Shown piece by piece: positions 16,873 to 26,105 of a stretch of 64,000 nt of DNA (position 1 is its first letter; the number at the start of each line of letters is the position of its first letter). The stretch is from contig NZ_CP152412.1 of assembly GCF_038957035.1 (NCBI RefSeq), positions 7,808,501 to 7,872,500 of the forward strand, written 5' to 3'. The position numbers were made by a program, and so were the translations under genes. This DNA is from Bradyrhizobium sp. B097 (GTDB lineage Bacteria; Pseudomonadota; Alphaproteobacteria; Rhizobiales; Xanthobacteraceae). A model generated the notes under the pieces. The model was not told the origin of the DNA, made no database searches, and worked only from the letters and a program-made list of their open reading frames with translations.

Positions 16873-19800
16873 ATCCGGCCCGGCCTCACCGATCGCCTCG
16901 TCGTCCAGCGACGGCTGCAACGGTGGCGACGTCAGCACCGGCGACGTCTTCAACAATTCGGCGAGATCGCGCGGCGGCAGCGGCCGGCTGAACAAGAAAC
17001 CCTGCATCTCGTCGCAGGCATGGGCGCGCAGGAACTCCTGCTGCTCGGAGGTCTCGACGCCCTCGGCCACGATGGTCATGCCGAGCGCCTTGCCCATGCT
17101 GATGATCGCCTGCGCAATCGCGACGTCCTCGGAATCATCAGGCAGGTCGCGCACGAAGGAGCGATCGATCTTGATGGTGTCGATCGGGAACTGCTTCATC
17201 AGCGACATCGACGAATAGCCGGTGCCGAAATCGTCGATCGCGAGGCGAATGCCCCGGTGCTGGATCGCGTCGAGCACGCGGACCGCGCGCGTCACGTTGC
17301 GCATCACCATGCTCTCGGTGACCTCGAGCTGCAGCAGCGCCGGCGACATGCCGCTCGCCGCCAGCGCCTCGTCGATGTCGTCGAGCAGGTTCGGATCGCC
17401 GAACTGCCGCGGCGAGAGGTTGACCGCCATCGTCACCGCCTTGAGGCCGCGGTGCTGCCACGCCATGTTCTGCGCGCAGGCTTCCTTCAGCACCCAGCGG
17501 CCGATCGGCACGATCAGCCCGATCTCCTCGGCGAGCGGAATGAACTGCCCCGGCGAGACCTTGCCGAGCTCGGGATGGGTCCAGCGCAGCAGCGCCTCGA
17601 CGCCGCTGATCTGGCCGCTCGCCATGTCGACCTTGGGCTGATACTCGAGCGAGAACTGGTCGCGCTCCAGCGCGCGGCGCAGTGCGCTTTCCATCGTCAG
17701 GCGCTCGATCGACTGCGCCCTCACCTCGTTGGAGAAGAAACGAAAGCCGTTCTTGCCGTCCTCCTTGGCGAGATACATCGCCATGTCGGCATTCTTGGTC
17801 AGCGTCTGCACGTCGGAGCCGTCGGTCGGATAGGTCGCAATCCCGATCGAGGCCGTGGTGTGACACTCGTGCCCGCTGAGCTGCATCGGCTGGCTCAGTG
17901 CGACCAGGAGTTCGCCGGCGATGCGCTCGATGTCGTGACGTTCGGCAGTGTCCTCCAGGATGACCACGAACTCGTCGCCACCAAGCCGCGCCACCACGTC
18001 GCTCGCGCGCAACGAACCGCGCAGCCGCTCCGCGATCGCCACCAGCAGCATGTCGCCGGCGTCGTGGCCAAGCGAATCGTTGATCACCTTGAAGCGGTCG
18101 AGATCGATGAACAGCACTGCGAGCTGCCGGCGATGGCGGTCCGCCGCCGAGATCGCGTGACGCAGCATCTCGTTGAAGGTCTCGCGGTTCGGCAGATTGG
18201 TCAGGCTGTCATGCGAGGCGAGATATTCGATCCGCTCGTCGGCCTTGTGCTTCTCGTCGGCGCGATCGAAGCTCTCGAGCGCGAACGCCAGATTGTCGGC
18301 GAGCCGCTGCAGCAGCTCGGCGAACTCCGGCGTGAACGTATCCTTCTCGATCGCGACGAAGATCATGACGCCGACGACCTCGCCGCTGACGATCAGCGGA
18401 AACGAAGCACCGGACTGCGTTCCATCGCGGCGAGCGCGCTCATGGAACGCCGCGGTACCGGTATCGGCGAAATAGTCGTTGACGATGCAGGCCTTGCCCG
18501 ACCGGAACGCCCTGCCGCAGGCGCCGCGTCCCTCGGGGTGCGCCTCGCTGGTCGAGAGCGTCACCTGGCTCGCCCCGTCGGCGGCCGGGCCTGCGATCGC
18601 GACGATGCGGAGATAGTCGCTGCCGGGCTGTGCCAGCGCGATGGTGGTCGAGGTGAACTTGCCGCCGGTCGCTGCCGCCTCGCAGACCAGTTGATAGAGC
18701 TCGGCGCGGGACTTCGCCCGCATGATCGCCTCGTTGGTCGCGCTCAGCGCCGCGAACATCCGCGACAGCCGCTCCTTCTGCTCGTCGGCCCGGGCCTTCT
18801 CGTCGGCGCGGTCGAAATTGGCCAGCGCGAACGACACGTTCTCGGTGAGCCGCTGCAGCAGCGCCATCATCTCTGGACTGAAGGTGTTGAACTCGCCGGA
18901 GAGGAACACCAGCGCGCCGATCGCCTCGCCGTTCTTGATCAGCGGCAGGGCCGCGCCGGACTTGCTGCCGCTGTCTCGCACGGCCGGATAGACATGCGAC
19001 TCGGGGCCGAAGTCGCTGAGATAATCGTTGCTGATGCAGGGCCTGCGGGTGCGGATTGCAACGCCGGTCAGCGTCTGTCCCTCCGGACGCGTCGCATCGG
19101 CCGACAACTGGACTTCGCGGGCCCGTACCCGGTCGGGGCCGGAAGCAGCCACGTTCTCCAGGAAGGCCTCACCGGGGCGCACCAGCCTGATGGTGGCCGA
19201 GATGAACTGCCCGCCGACCGCCGCGGCATCGCAGACCAGATCGAACAGCTCGCCGCGGGACTTCGCCCGCATGATCGCCTCGTTGGTCGCGCTCAGCGCC
19301 GCGAACATTCGCCTCAGCCGCTCCTTCTGCTCCTCGGTGCGCGCCTTCTCGTCGGCGCGATCGAAACTGCCGAGCGCATAGGCGACGTTGTCGGCGAGCC
19401 GCTGCAGCAGCTCGGCGAACTCGGCCGAGAAGGTGTTGCGCTTGGCCGAGATGAACAGCATCACGCCGACCGGCTCGTCGTCGACGATCAACGGAAACGC
19501 CGCGCCCGATCGCGCGTCCTCGCGGTCGATGATATCGCGGAACGGGTTGTTGGCGACGTCGCCGAGAAAATCGTTGTCGATGCAGGCGCGCCGGGAGCGG
19601 AACGCCCTGCCGCAAACGCCGCGCCCTTCGGGACGCGCCTCGCTGCGCGAGACGTTGAGGCGGCGCGCATTCTCGGCGGTCGGCCCCGCGACCGCCATCA
19701 TCTCCAGGAAATCGTCGCCGGGTTTCGCGATCAGGATACTGGTGGAGTTGAACCCACCGCCATGCGCCGCCGCGGCGCAGACCAGTTCGAACATCTCGAG

Positions 19801-21009
19801 CCGCGACCGCGCGCGCATGATCGCCTCGTTGGTCGCGCTCAGCGCCGCGAACATCCGCGACAGCCGCTCGCGTTCGGCATCGGCCTTGGCCTTCTCGGTG
19901 GCGCGGCCGAACGTATCGAGCGCAACCGAGACGTTCTCGGCGATGCCCGCCAGCAGCGCGATGATCTCTTCGTCGCGGGCCCAGGAATTGCCGATGAAGA
20001 AGATCAGGACGCCGACGCTCCTGCCGAACCGGGTGAGCGGCAGCGCGACACAGGCCATCAGACCGCTCTCACCGGCTTGCGCCTGCGAGGCGCCCGTCGA
20101 TATCGGAATGTCGTGCTCGATGCACGGCCGTTTGGTCCGGAACGCCTCGCCGCAGATCCCCTTGCCGTAGAGATTGTCCGGGTCGGTCGAAAAGCGCGTC
20201 TGCGTGATCAGGTCGAGCGCCTCGCCGGTGCCGGCGACGGGCTCGAGCCAGTGCGTATCGGGCTCGGCCAGCAGCACCACCGTGGCGAAGGATTTGCCGC
20301 TGAACACCGCGGCGTCGCACACTCGCTGATAGAGATCGTGCTCGGTCTTGGCGCGAAGGATCGCCTCGTTGGTCGCGCTGATGGCGCCGAACATGCGGTT
20401 GAGCCGGCGCATCGCCCGCTCGCCGCTCTTGCGCGACGCCTCATGGTCGAAATTGTCGAGCGCAAAGGACACGTTCGCCGCAATGCGCTCCAGCAGCGAC
20501 ACGATCTCCTCGCCCAGCGAGTCGACCTCGCGCCGGGTCACCATGAAGACGCCGACGCTGCGCCCGTTGCAGACCAGCGGCATCGCCGCCGCCGCACCGA
20601 CGCCGGCTGCCGCGAGGCCGCTGCGCCAGGCCGCCGAACGGGCATCGTTGACATAGTCGTTGCTGACGCTGGCGCTCTGATCGCGGAACGCCCGCCCCGC
20701 GACGCCGTCGCCTTCCGGAATGTTGGCGTGGGTGGAGATGCTGATGCTGCGCAGACGCGCGACATCGTCGCCGCAACCGGCGGCGAATGTCAGCCGACCG
20801 GTATCCGGCTCCAGCAAAAAGACGGTCGCAGCCAGGAAGCTCCCGCTCGAGAACGCGGCTTCGCAGACCTTTCCGTACAATTCTTCTGGTGATTTCGCGT
20901 ACAGGATCGCTTCGTTGGTGGCATTCAACGCCGCGAATGTACGCCCGATGCTCGACTGCACGATCCCTGAAGGCCCCAGGGCCACCCCCTTCAATCTGCC
21001 GGGGAACAT
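16846..21009 (-). CDS. Five-GAF GGDEF-EAL protein (cyclic di-GMP turnover)
   Basis: A soluble protein of about 1387 residues. Five GAF domains follow one another at a period of 180-183 residues, each opened by a near-identical helical linker around ATNEAI (at residues 30, 212, 392, 574 and 757). A GGDEF domain follows (about 925-1085): GGDEF is intact at 1010, with an RxxD product-inhibition site five residues before it. The EAL domain (about 1105-1350) has EALLR at 1138, NLSPRQF, EVTES, DDFGTGYSS, IKIDRSFV and AEGVET, so both catalytic sites look competent. It should make and/or degrade c-di-GMP in response to small ligands or redox state sensed by the GAF array; ligands are unknown. The start is uncertain: the ATG at 21009 has a weak ribosome binding site and GTG codons a few residues later are possible. 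Its proximity to the exopolysaccharide locus fits c-di-GMP control of polymer production. Confidence 0.9.
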   Translation of the reverse strand: MFPGRLKGVALGPSGIVQSSIGRTFAALNATNEAILYAKSPEELYGKVCEAAFSSGSFLAATVFLLEPDTGRLTFAAGCGDDVARLRSISISTHANIPEGDGVAGRAFRDQSASVSNDYVNDARSAAWRSGLAAAGVGAAAAMPLVCNGRSVGVFMVTRREVDSLGEEIVSLLERIAANVSFALDNFDHEASRKSGERAMRRLNRMFGAISATNEAILRAKTEHDLYQRVCDAAVFSGKSFATVVLLAEPDTHWLEPVAGTGEALDLITQTRFSTDPDNLYGKGICGEAFRTKRPCIEHDIPISTGASQAQAGESGLMACVALPLTRFGRSVGVLIFFIGNSWARDEEIIALLAGIAENVSVALDTFGRATEKAKADAERERLSRMFAALSATNEAIMRARSRLEMFELVCAAAAHGGGFNSTSILIAKPGDDFLEMMAVAGPTAENARRLNVSRSEARPEGRGVCGRAFRSRRACIDNDFLGDVANNPFRDIIDREDARSGAAFPLIVDDEPVGVMLFISAKRNTFSAEFAELLQRLADNVAYALGSFDRADEKARTEEQKERLRRMFAALSATNEAIMRAKSRGELFDLVCDAAAVGGQFISATIRLVRPGEAFLENVAASGPDRVRAREVQLSADATRPEGQTLTGVAIRTRRPCISNDYLSDFGPESHVYPAVRDSGSKSGAALPLIKNGEAIGALVFLSGEFNTFSPEMMALLQRLTENVSFALANFDRADEKARADEQKERLSRMFAALSATNEAIMRAKSRAELYQLVCEAAATGGKFTSTTIALAQPGSDYLRIVAIAGPAADGASQVTLSTSEAHPEGRGACGRAFRSGKACIVNDYFADTGTAAFHERARRDGTQSGASFPLIVSGEVVGVMIFVAIEKDTFTPEFAELLQRLADNLAFALESFDRADEKHKADERIEYLASHDSLTNLPNRETFNEMLRHAISAADRHRRQLAVLFIDLDRFKVINDSLGHDAGDMLLVAIAERLRGSLRASDVVARLGGDEFVVILEDTAERHDIERIAGELLVALSQPMQLSGHECHTTASIGIATYPTDGSDVQTLTKNADMAMYLAKEDGKNGFRFFSNEVRAQSIERLTMESALRRALERDQFSLEYQPKVDMASGQISGVEALLRWTHPELGKVSPGQFIPLAEEIGLIVPIGRWVLKEACAQNMAWQHRGLKAVTMAVNLSPRQFGDPNLLDDIDEALAASGMSPALLQLEVTESMVMRNVTRAVRVLDAIQHRGIRLAIDDFGTGYSSMSLMKQFPIDTIKIDRSFVRDLPDDSEDVAIAQAIISMGKALGMTIVAEGVETSEQQEFLRAHACDEMQGFLFSRPLPPRDLAELLKTSPVLTSPPLQPSLDDEAIGEAGPDLGRKRAVV
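18724..20922 (-). repeat. Five internal repeats encoding GAF domain plus linker
   Basis: The segment encoding ATNEAI starts at 20922, 20376, 19836, 19290 and 18741 on the minus strand, a period of 540-549 bases. Around the last three copies the DNA is almost identical over some 40 bases, while the GAF cores differ. This points to tandem duplication within the gene, or to homogenisation of the linkers. Confidence 0.85.
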
Positions 21010-21357
21010 TGCCCGCGAGAGGCCTAAGTGATGGTTAGTGTATCCGGCAAGTTGTGAGACAAAGTAAACGGCTGACGAATGCCGGAGGCCGTTTTCCGGG
21101 ATAATACGGACGCCGATGTGCCAGGCTGAGGAGGGCCGGGGCACCCGGAGGCCTGGCTTGCACCGCCGGCGCAGCCAAATTCCGCAGCGCGACCGCGCCC
21201 GTTCCATTCGGTGAAATCCTGGCCGGGAGCACCCTGCTGGCGGTATGGCGGACCGGATTTTCCGCCCCTTGCTCGGCGCCCTGCGCTTTGAGAGCATGAC
21301 GCCGACAACAGCAAGCAAGACCCGCGCATCACGCGGGCGGACCGCGAGGAGAATCCC
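21010..21357. other. Divergent intergenic region
   Basis: This 348-base stretch separates the leftward GAF-GGDEF-EAL gene from the rightward Ldh2-family cassette. It should contain both promoters. GAGGAGAATCCC just before 21358 is the ribosome binding site of the dehydrogenase. Nothing with coding character is visible in it. Confidence 0.5.
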
Positions 21358-22410
21358 ATGCCGATCGTCCAGGCCGACCGTCTCACGCGCATCGGCGCGG
21401 CGCTGCTCCGGGGCGCCGGCGCATCGGAGGAGGAGGCCAATGCGGTCGCCTCCGGCTGCGTCAACGCCAACCTCGCCGGCCACGACTCCCACGGCGTGAT
21501 CGCGATCCCGACCTATATCGACCGCATCAAGGCCGGCCATATCGTCCCCGGCGCGAAATGGACCGTCGTGCAGGAGACGCCGACCACGACCGTGATCGAC
21601 GGTCATTGGGGGTTCGGCTTCCACGTCAACGCCAAGGCGATGGAGATGACCATCAACAAGGCGAAGACCGCCAATGTCGCGGCCTGCACCGTGTTCCGGC
21701 AGAGCCACGTCGGCCGGCTGGCGCATTACCCGATGATGGCGATGCGCGAAGGCATGATCGGGATCGCGGCCGCCGATTCCGGCCGCTCGCCGAAACATGT
21801 CGCGCCGTTCGGCGGCCGCGAGGCCCGGCTCGGCACCAACCCGCTCTCGATCGCGGTGCCGTCCGATCTCGAGGCGCCGTTCTATCTGGACATGGCGACC
21901 TCGGCGGTCGCGGCCGGCAAGATCCAGCTCGCGGTGGCGCGTGGCGAGAGCATCCCGAAGGGCTGGATCATCGACGCCGAAGGGCGCGACACCACCGATC
22001 CCAAGGATTACCGCAAGGGCGGCGCACTGCTGCCGCTCGGCGGCAGCGAAGGTTACAAGGGAAGCGGCCTTGCCGCGATGGTCGAAGTGCTGTGCGGCCT
22101 GCTCACCGGCCTCGGCTTCGGCGTCGAGCCGACCGGCCGGCACAATGACGGCTGCTTCATGGCGGTGTTCAACGTCGCCGCATTCCGTCCGCTGATGGAT
22201 TTCAAGAAGGAGGTCGCCGACTTCGCCCGCTACCTGAAATCGACGCAGCCCTCGGAAGGCAGCCGCGGCGTGTTCTATCCGGGCGAGATCGAATTCCTGC
22301 GCGAGCAGCAGCGGCGCAAGGACGGCATCGAGATCGAGGATGCGACCTGGGGCAAGCTCAAGGCGCTCGCCGCCGACTACAAGCTCACCGACGACCTCGA
22401 TCTTCGCTGA
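21358..22410 (+). CDS. Ldh2/malate-L-lactate dehydrogenase family oxidoreductase
   Basis: A 350-residue NAD(P)-dependent dehydrogenase of the Ldh2/MDH type II family, which does not have a Rossmann fold. Family features are GHDSHGVIAIPTYIDRIKAGHI near the N-terminus, the SHVGRLAHYPMMA region with the active-site His, and EARLGTNPLSIAVPS. Members reduce 2-keto acids or related compounds (malate, ureidoglycolate, 2,3-diketogulonate, delta1-piperideine-2-carboxylate). It is first in a three-gene cassette with an LLM monooxygenase and an FAH-family hydrolase, 24 and 12 bases apart, suggesting one catabolic pathway for an unknown acid. Confidence 0.87.
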   Translation: MPIVQADRLTRIGAALLRGAGASEEEANAVASGCVNANLAGHDSHGVIAIPTYIDRIKAGHIVPGAKWTVVQETPTTTVIDGHWGFGFHVNAKAMEMTINKAKTANVAACTVFRQSHVGRLAHYPMMAMREGMIGIAAADSGRSPKHVAPFGGREARLGTNPLSIAVPSDLEAPFYLDMATSAVAAGKIQLAVARGESIPKGWIIDAEGRDTTDPKDYRKGGALLPLGGSEGYKGSGLAAMVEVLCGLLTGLGFGVEPTGRHNDGCFMAVFNVAAFRPLMDFKKEVADFARYLKSTQPSEGSRGVFYPGEIEFLREQQRRKDGIEIEDATWGKLKALAADYKLTDDLDLR

Positions 22411-22434
22411 CGCATTCAGCTCCAGGAGAACAAC

Positions 22435-23799
22435 ATGACACGACAAATGGCGCTGGTCGGCTTTTTGCAGGCGCAGAACTGCACCAACCTGCCGAGCTCC
22501 TGGCGTCACCCGGAGTCGCGCGACGATTCGATGTCGGCGGACTACTACCAGGAGATCGCGCGCATCCTGGAGCGCGGCAAGTTCCACATGGCGTTCTTCG
22601 ACGATCGCCTCGCAATGCCCGACCGCTACGGCAACGATCACGCCCACACCGTCGAGTACGGCATCCGCTGCGTGAAGATGGACCCGATCGTGGTGCTGAC
22701 CACGATGGGCATGGTCACCACCAGGCTCGGCCTCGCCTCGACCGCATCCACCACCTATTTCGAGCCGTTCGACGTCGCCCGCCGCTTCGCCACGCTCGAT
22801 TTGATGACGGGTGGCCGCGCCGCGTGGAACGTGGTGACGTCGGTGAATGACGGCGAGGCGCTCAACATGGGCCGCGAACAGCATCTCGAGCACGATCTCC
22901 GCTACGACCGTGCCGACGAGTTCATGGAGGTGGTGCTCGGCCACTGGGATGCCTGGGAAGACGGCTCGCTGGTAATCGACAAGACATCCGGCCGCTTCGC
23001 CGATCCGGCCAAGGTGAAACGGCTCGATCACAAGGGCGCGTTCTTCACCTCGCGCGGCCCGTTCACGGTGCCGCGTTCGGCGCAGGGCCATCCCGTGGTG
23101 ATCCAGGCCGGCGCCTCCGGCCGCGGCCAGCGCTTTGCCGGGCGCTGGGGCGAGGTGATCTTCACCGCGGCGCGCAACCTCGCCAACGCCAAGCAGGGCT
23201 ATGACGCGATCCGGGGCGAAGCCGCCAAGGCCGGGCGCGATCCCGACCAGATGTTCCTCTGCAATCTGATCACGCCGGTCACCGGTGCGACCAAGGCCGA
23301 GGCCGAGGACCGGATGGCCGTGATCCAGAAGCTGCCGCTCGAGATCGACGCGCTGTCGCTGCTCGCCGAAGGCCTCAACTTCGATTTCGGTGCCAAACCG
23401 ATCGACGAGCCGCTCACGACAGAGGAGTTGCAGGGCATGCAAGGCATGCTCGGCATCCGCGACGGCGTGCTGCGCACCTCCGGCAAGACCAATCCCTCGA
23501 CCCGCGACTTCATCACCTTCTCCGGCCGCGGCCAGGTGCAGGACGCGATGGTCGGCGGCCCGAAGGAGATCGCCGACCGGCTGGAGGAAATGTTCGAAGG
23601 CCGCGGCTGCGACGGCTTCGTCATCGCGGCGAGCTATGTGCCGGGCTCCTACGCGGACTTCGTCGATCACGTGGTGCCCGAGTTGCAGAAGCGCGGTCTG
23701 TTCCACAAGGACTACACCGGAACCACGCTGCGCGAGAATCTCGGACTGAAGCGCCCGGCGGCGGGCGCCTGGAAGACCCGCGCGCAGGCCGCGGAATAG
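22435..23799 (+). CDS. LLM-class flavin-dependent monooxygenase (NtaA/SnaA/DszA family)
   Basis: A 454-residue TIM-barrel protein. It has FFDDRLAMPDRYG near the N-terminus, TSVNDGEALNMG with the preceding GRAAWNVVT that marks the NtaA/SnaA/DszA branch, and VVIQAGASGRGQRFAG, the flavin phosphate-binding region. These enzymes use FMNH2 supplied by a separate reductase to hydroxylate or cleave substrates such as nitrilotriacetate or dibenzothiophene sulfone. No reductase gene lies next to it. Strong ribosome binding site CAGGAGAACAAC. It lies 24 bases after the Ldh2 gene and 12 bases before the FAH gene. Confidence 0.88.
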   Translation: MTRQMALVGFLQAQNCTNLPSSWRHPESRDDSMSADYYQEIARILERGKFHMAFFDDRLAMPDRYGNDHAHTVEYGIRCVKMDPIVVLTTMGMVTTRLGLASTASTTYFEPFDVARRFATLDLMTGGRAAWNVVTSVNDGEALNMGREQHLEHDLRYDRADEFMEVVLGHWDAWEDGSLVIDKTSGRFADPAKVKRLDHKGAFFTSRGPFTVPRSAQGHPVVIQAGASGRGQRFAGRWGEVIFTAARNLANAKQGYDAIRGEAAKAGRDPDQMFLCNLITPVTGATKAEAEDRMAVIQKLPLEIDALSLLAEGLNFDFGAKPIDEPLTTEELQGMQGMLGIRDGVLRTSGKTNPSTRDFITFSGRGQVQDAMVGGPKEIADRLEEMFEGRGCDGFVIAASYVPGSYADFVDHVVPELQKRGLFHKDYTGTTLRENLGLKRPAAGAWKTRAQAAE

Positions 23800-23811
23800 A
23801 AGGACATCATC

Positions 23812-24609
23812 ATGCGCTGGCTGAAATTCACCGCCGCGGGCACGACGGCAGGCAATACTTCCTGGGGCCTCGTCGAGGGCGACACCGTCATCACCGTGAA
23901 CGGTGATCCATTCGGTGAATGGAGCAAGACGGCGAAGACCCACGCCTTGAAGGACGTCAAGATCGAGCTGCCGCTGATCCCGCGCACCTTCTACTGCGTC
24001 GGGCTGAACTATCTGAAGCATCTCAAGGAAGCCGCCGACAAGGCCGGCACCGTGCCGAATGTTCCTGATCGTCCCGAGATCGGCTACCGCGCGCAGAACG
24101 CGCTGATCGCCCACGACGAAAACGTCGTGATCCCGGCGAGCGCGACCGAGAAGATCCATTACGAGGGCGAGCTCGTCGTCGTGATCGGCAAGAAAGCCAA
24201 GCACCTCACCGAAGCCAATGCGCTGGACTGCGTGTTCGGCTACACGATCGGCAACGACGTCTCGGAGCGCAGCTGGCAGAAGGCCGACCGCGGGCTGTGG
24301 CGCGCCAAGAACGCCGACACCTTCAAGCCGATGGGCCCGTGGATCGAGACCGACGTCGATCTCGATCGCATGGAAACCGCGATCCGCGTCAACGGCAAGG
24401 AGACCGGCCGCTTCCGCACCAACGAGATGATCTTCGGTATCGTGCCCTTCCTGGTCGAGCTTTCGAAATACTTCACGCTGTCGCCCGGCGACGTGATGTG
24501 GATGGGCACCGACGGCGCCTCGCCGGACCTGAAGGACGGCGACGTGGTGGAGATCGACATCACCGGCATCGGGACATTGCGGAACAGGTTCGTGAAGGAG
24601 AAGGTGTGA
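23812..24609 (+). CDS. Fumarylacetoacetate hydrolase (FAH) family protein
   Basis: A 265-residue protein. The core starts at TFYCVGLNYLKHLKEA, followed by HYEGELVVVIGKKAKHL with the metal-binding E-x-E pair, GYTIGNDVSERSWQ, and FLVELSKYFTLSPGDVMWMGT. The family cleaves C-C bonds in diketo acids or performs hydratase/decarboxylase steps in aromatic breakdown. It needs a divalent metal and acts in the cytoplasm. Third in the cassette, 12 bases after the monooxygenase, it would act on the ring-opened or oxidised product. Substrate not identifiable. Confidence 0.88.
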   Translation: MRWLKFTAAGTTAGNTSWGLVEGDTVITVNGDPFGEWSKTAKTHALKDVKIELPLIPRTFYCVGLNYLKHLKEAADKAGTVPNVPDRPEIGYRAQNALIAHDENVVIPASATEKIHYEGELVVVIGKKAKHLTEANALDCVFGYTIGNDVSERSWQKADRGLWRAKNADTFKPMGPWIETDVDLDRMETAIRVNGKETGRFRTNEMIFGIVPFLVELSKYFTLSPGDVMWMGTDGASPDLKDGDVVEIDITGIGTLRNRFVKEKV

Positions 24610-24645
24610 GGGGGGCACTCCATTAGACCCGTCATCCCGCGCGCG

Positions 24646-24790
24646 CCTCATCCTCGATGTCGTCCCGGCGAAGGCCGGGACCCATAACCATAGGGTTGAG
24701 TTGTTGAAGAAGGCTCTGGCCCAAGCGTCGCACAACAATGAAGAACGGTGGTTATGGATCCCGGCCTTCGCCGGGACGACGATGAGGATG
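24646..24790. repeat. Palindromic intergenic repeat, family A
   Basis: CGTCCCGGCGAAGGCCGGGA on the left is matched by its complement on the right, with further pairing of CCTCATC/GATGAGG and CCATAACC/GGTTATGG. A second copy of the family is at 27139-27261. The 443-base gap 24610-25052 holds only this element and the family B element next to it. Confidence 0.85.
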
Positions 24791-24820
24791 GTTCACAGAT
24801 CAAGGTGTCACACCACGCGG

Positions 24821-24923
24821 TGTCATCACCCGCGCATGCGGGTGATCCAGTATTCCAGAGGCGGCTGTGCGTGGCCGACAAGCCGCGGCGTACTGGATCG
24901 CCCGGTCAAGCCGGGCGATGACA
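24821..24923. repeat. Palindromic intergenic repeat, family B
   Basis: TGTCATCACCCGCGCATGCG opens the element, and CGCCCGGTCAAGCCGGGCGA closes it; ATCCAGTATTCC and GTACTGGAT form the inner arms. A close copy lies at 60912-61016. Confidence 0.85.
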
Positions 24924-25052
24924 GTGTGAGTGGGGACGCAGCTTCGCGTTCTCGCGACATGAATTGTCCGAGCTTTGCTCTTCGTTTCGCCGCTCTGAGA
25001 ACAGAGGGCGCAGGGAAAGCCGGATGCCAATCGCACCCATGGGGCCCGCTAG

Positions 25053-25973
25053 CTAACGCGCCGCCGCCGACCTGCTCTTCACATGGTCGATGAAGGCGCG
25101 CAGCTTCGGCATGATCTGGCGGTGGCCGGGATAGTAGAGAAATACGCCGGGCGTTGTCGTCGCGAATGGCTCCAGCACGCGGACCAGCTTTTTCTCCTTC
25201 ACGGCGCCGGCGACCAGCGGCGCGGGCACTTGCGCCAGTCCCACGCCTTCGATGGCCGCGCCGACCAGCGTCGGGAAATCATGGCCGATGAACGATCCCG
25301 AGACGGCAAGCTCGATCGAACGGCCGTTGTCGTTGAGCGACCACGGCGCGAGCCCGCCGTTCGAGCGCCGCAACCGCAGGCACGTGTGTTCGCGCAGATC
25401 GTCCGGGCGTTTGGGCCGGCCGCGGCGCGCGAGATAATCCGGGCTGCCGACGATAGCGAAAGGGAACGGCTTGGTCAGACGCACCGCGATCATGTCCGGG
25501 TTGATGAACTGGCCCATCCGGATGCCGGCATCGAAACCTCCGGCCGCGAGGTCGACCAGCTCCTCGCTGGCGGCGAGCTCGACCTCGATCTCGGGATAGG
25601 CCTTGCAGAATGACGCGATCAGCGGCTCCAGCAGGATTGGCACCACCGAGCGCGGCACGGTGAGACGCAACAGCCCGGCCGGCTTCTGCCCGAGCTCGCG
25701 CGCGGCGCCACTTGCGGCGACCAGCTCCTCGAACGCGGGCCTGGCACGCGCCAGGAATCGTTCGCCGGCCTCGGTGAGGCCGACGCTGCGGGTGGTGCGG
25801 ATGAACAGCACGGCGCCGAGGCGCGCCTCGAGCGCGCGCACCGCCTGGCTGATCGCCGACGGCGTCACGGCGAGCTCGGTCGCCGCGCGACGAAAGCTGC
25901 GGTGCTGGGCGACGCTGAGGAACGCCTCCACGCCGTCGAGCGCCCCCTGCCTGACTGTGAAGTTCTGCTTCAT
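25053..25973 (-). CDS. LysR-family transcriptional regulator
   Basis: A 306-residue protein with an N-terminal winged helix (VEAFLSVAQHRSFRRAATELAVTPSAISQAVRALE, residues 14-48) and a periplasmic-binding-protein-like effector domain from about residue 93. It diverges from a small exported protein gene starting at 26106 with 132 bases between them, the usual arrangement for a LysR regulator and its target. The effector is unknown. The ATG at 25973 is the only plausible start. Confidence 0.9.
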   Translation of the reverse strand: MKQNFTVRQGALDGVEAFLSVAQHRSFRRAATELAVTPSAISQAVRALEARLGAVLFIRTTRSVGLTEAGERFLARARPAFEELVAASGAARELGQKPAGLLRLTVPRSVVPILLEPLIASFCKAYPEIEVELAASEELVDLAAGGFDAGIRMGQFINPDMIAVRLTKPFPFAIVGSPDYLARRGRPKRPDDLREHTCLRLRRSNGGLAPWSLNDNGRSIELAVSGSFIGHDFPTLVGAAIEGVGLAQVPAPLVAGAVKEKKLVRVLEPFATTTPGVFLYYPGHRQIMPKLRAFIDHVKSRSAAAR

Positions 25974-26105
25974 AGCCCGTCAACATTATCGCGAATAGTC
26001 GCGCACGGGAAGCCGCCCTACATCGGAGCCACAGGCAGCAGCACCGCGACGCGCGCTGCTCCACGCGACATCACGACAGCAGTCGTGAACGGAGACCTGC
26101 GACCG

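Noticed and set aside
17020..20892. A 1290-codon open frame on the plus strand opposite the GAF-GGDEF-EAL gene
   Set aside because: It is rich in Arg, Ala, Asp, His and Gly, with no recognisable domain, and it mirrors the repeats of the real gene. High GC content keeps the antisense frame open.
21010..24738. Apparent N-terminal extension of the GAF-GGDEF-EAL protein to position 24738
   Set aside because: This part is an antisense shadow of the Ldh2, monooxygenase and FAH genes, with biased composition and no domain. The first GAF segment begins just after 21009.
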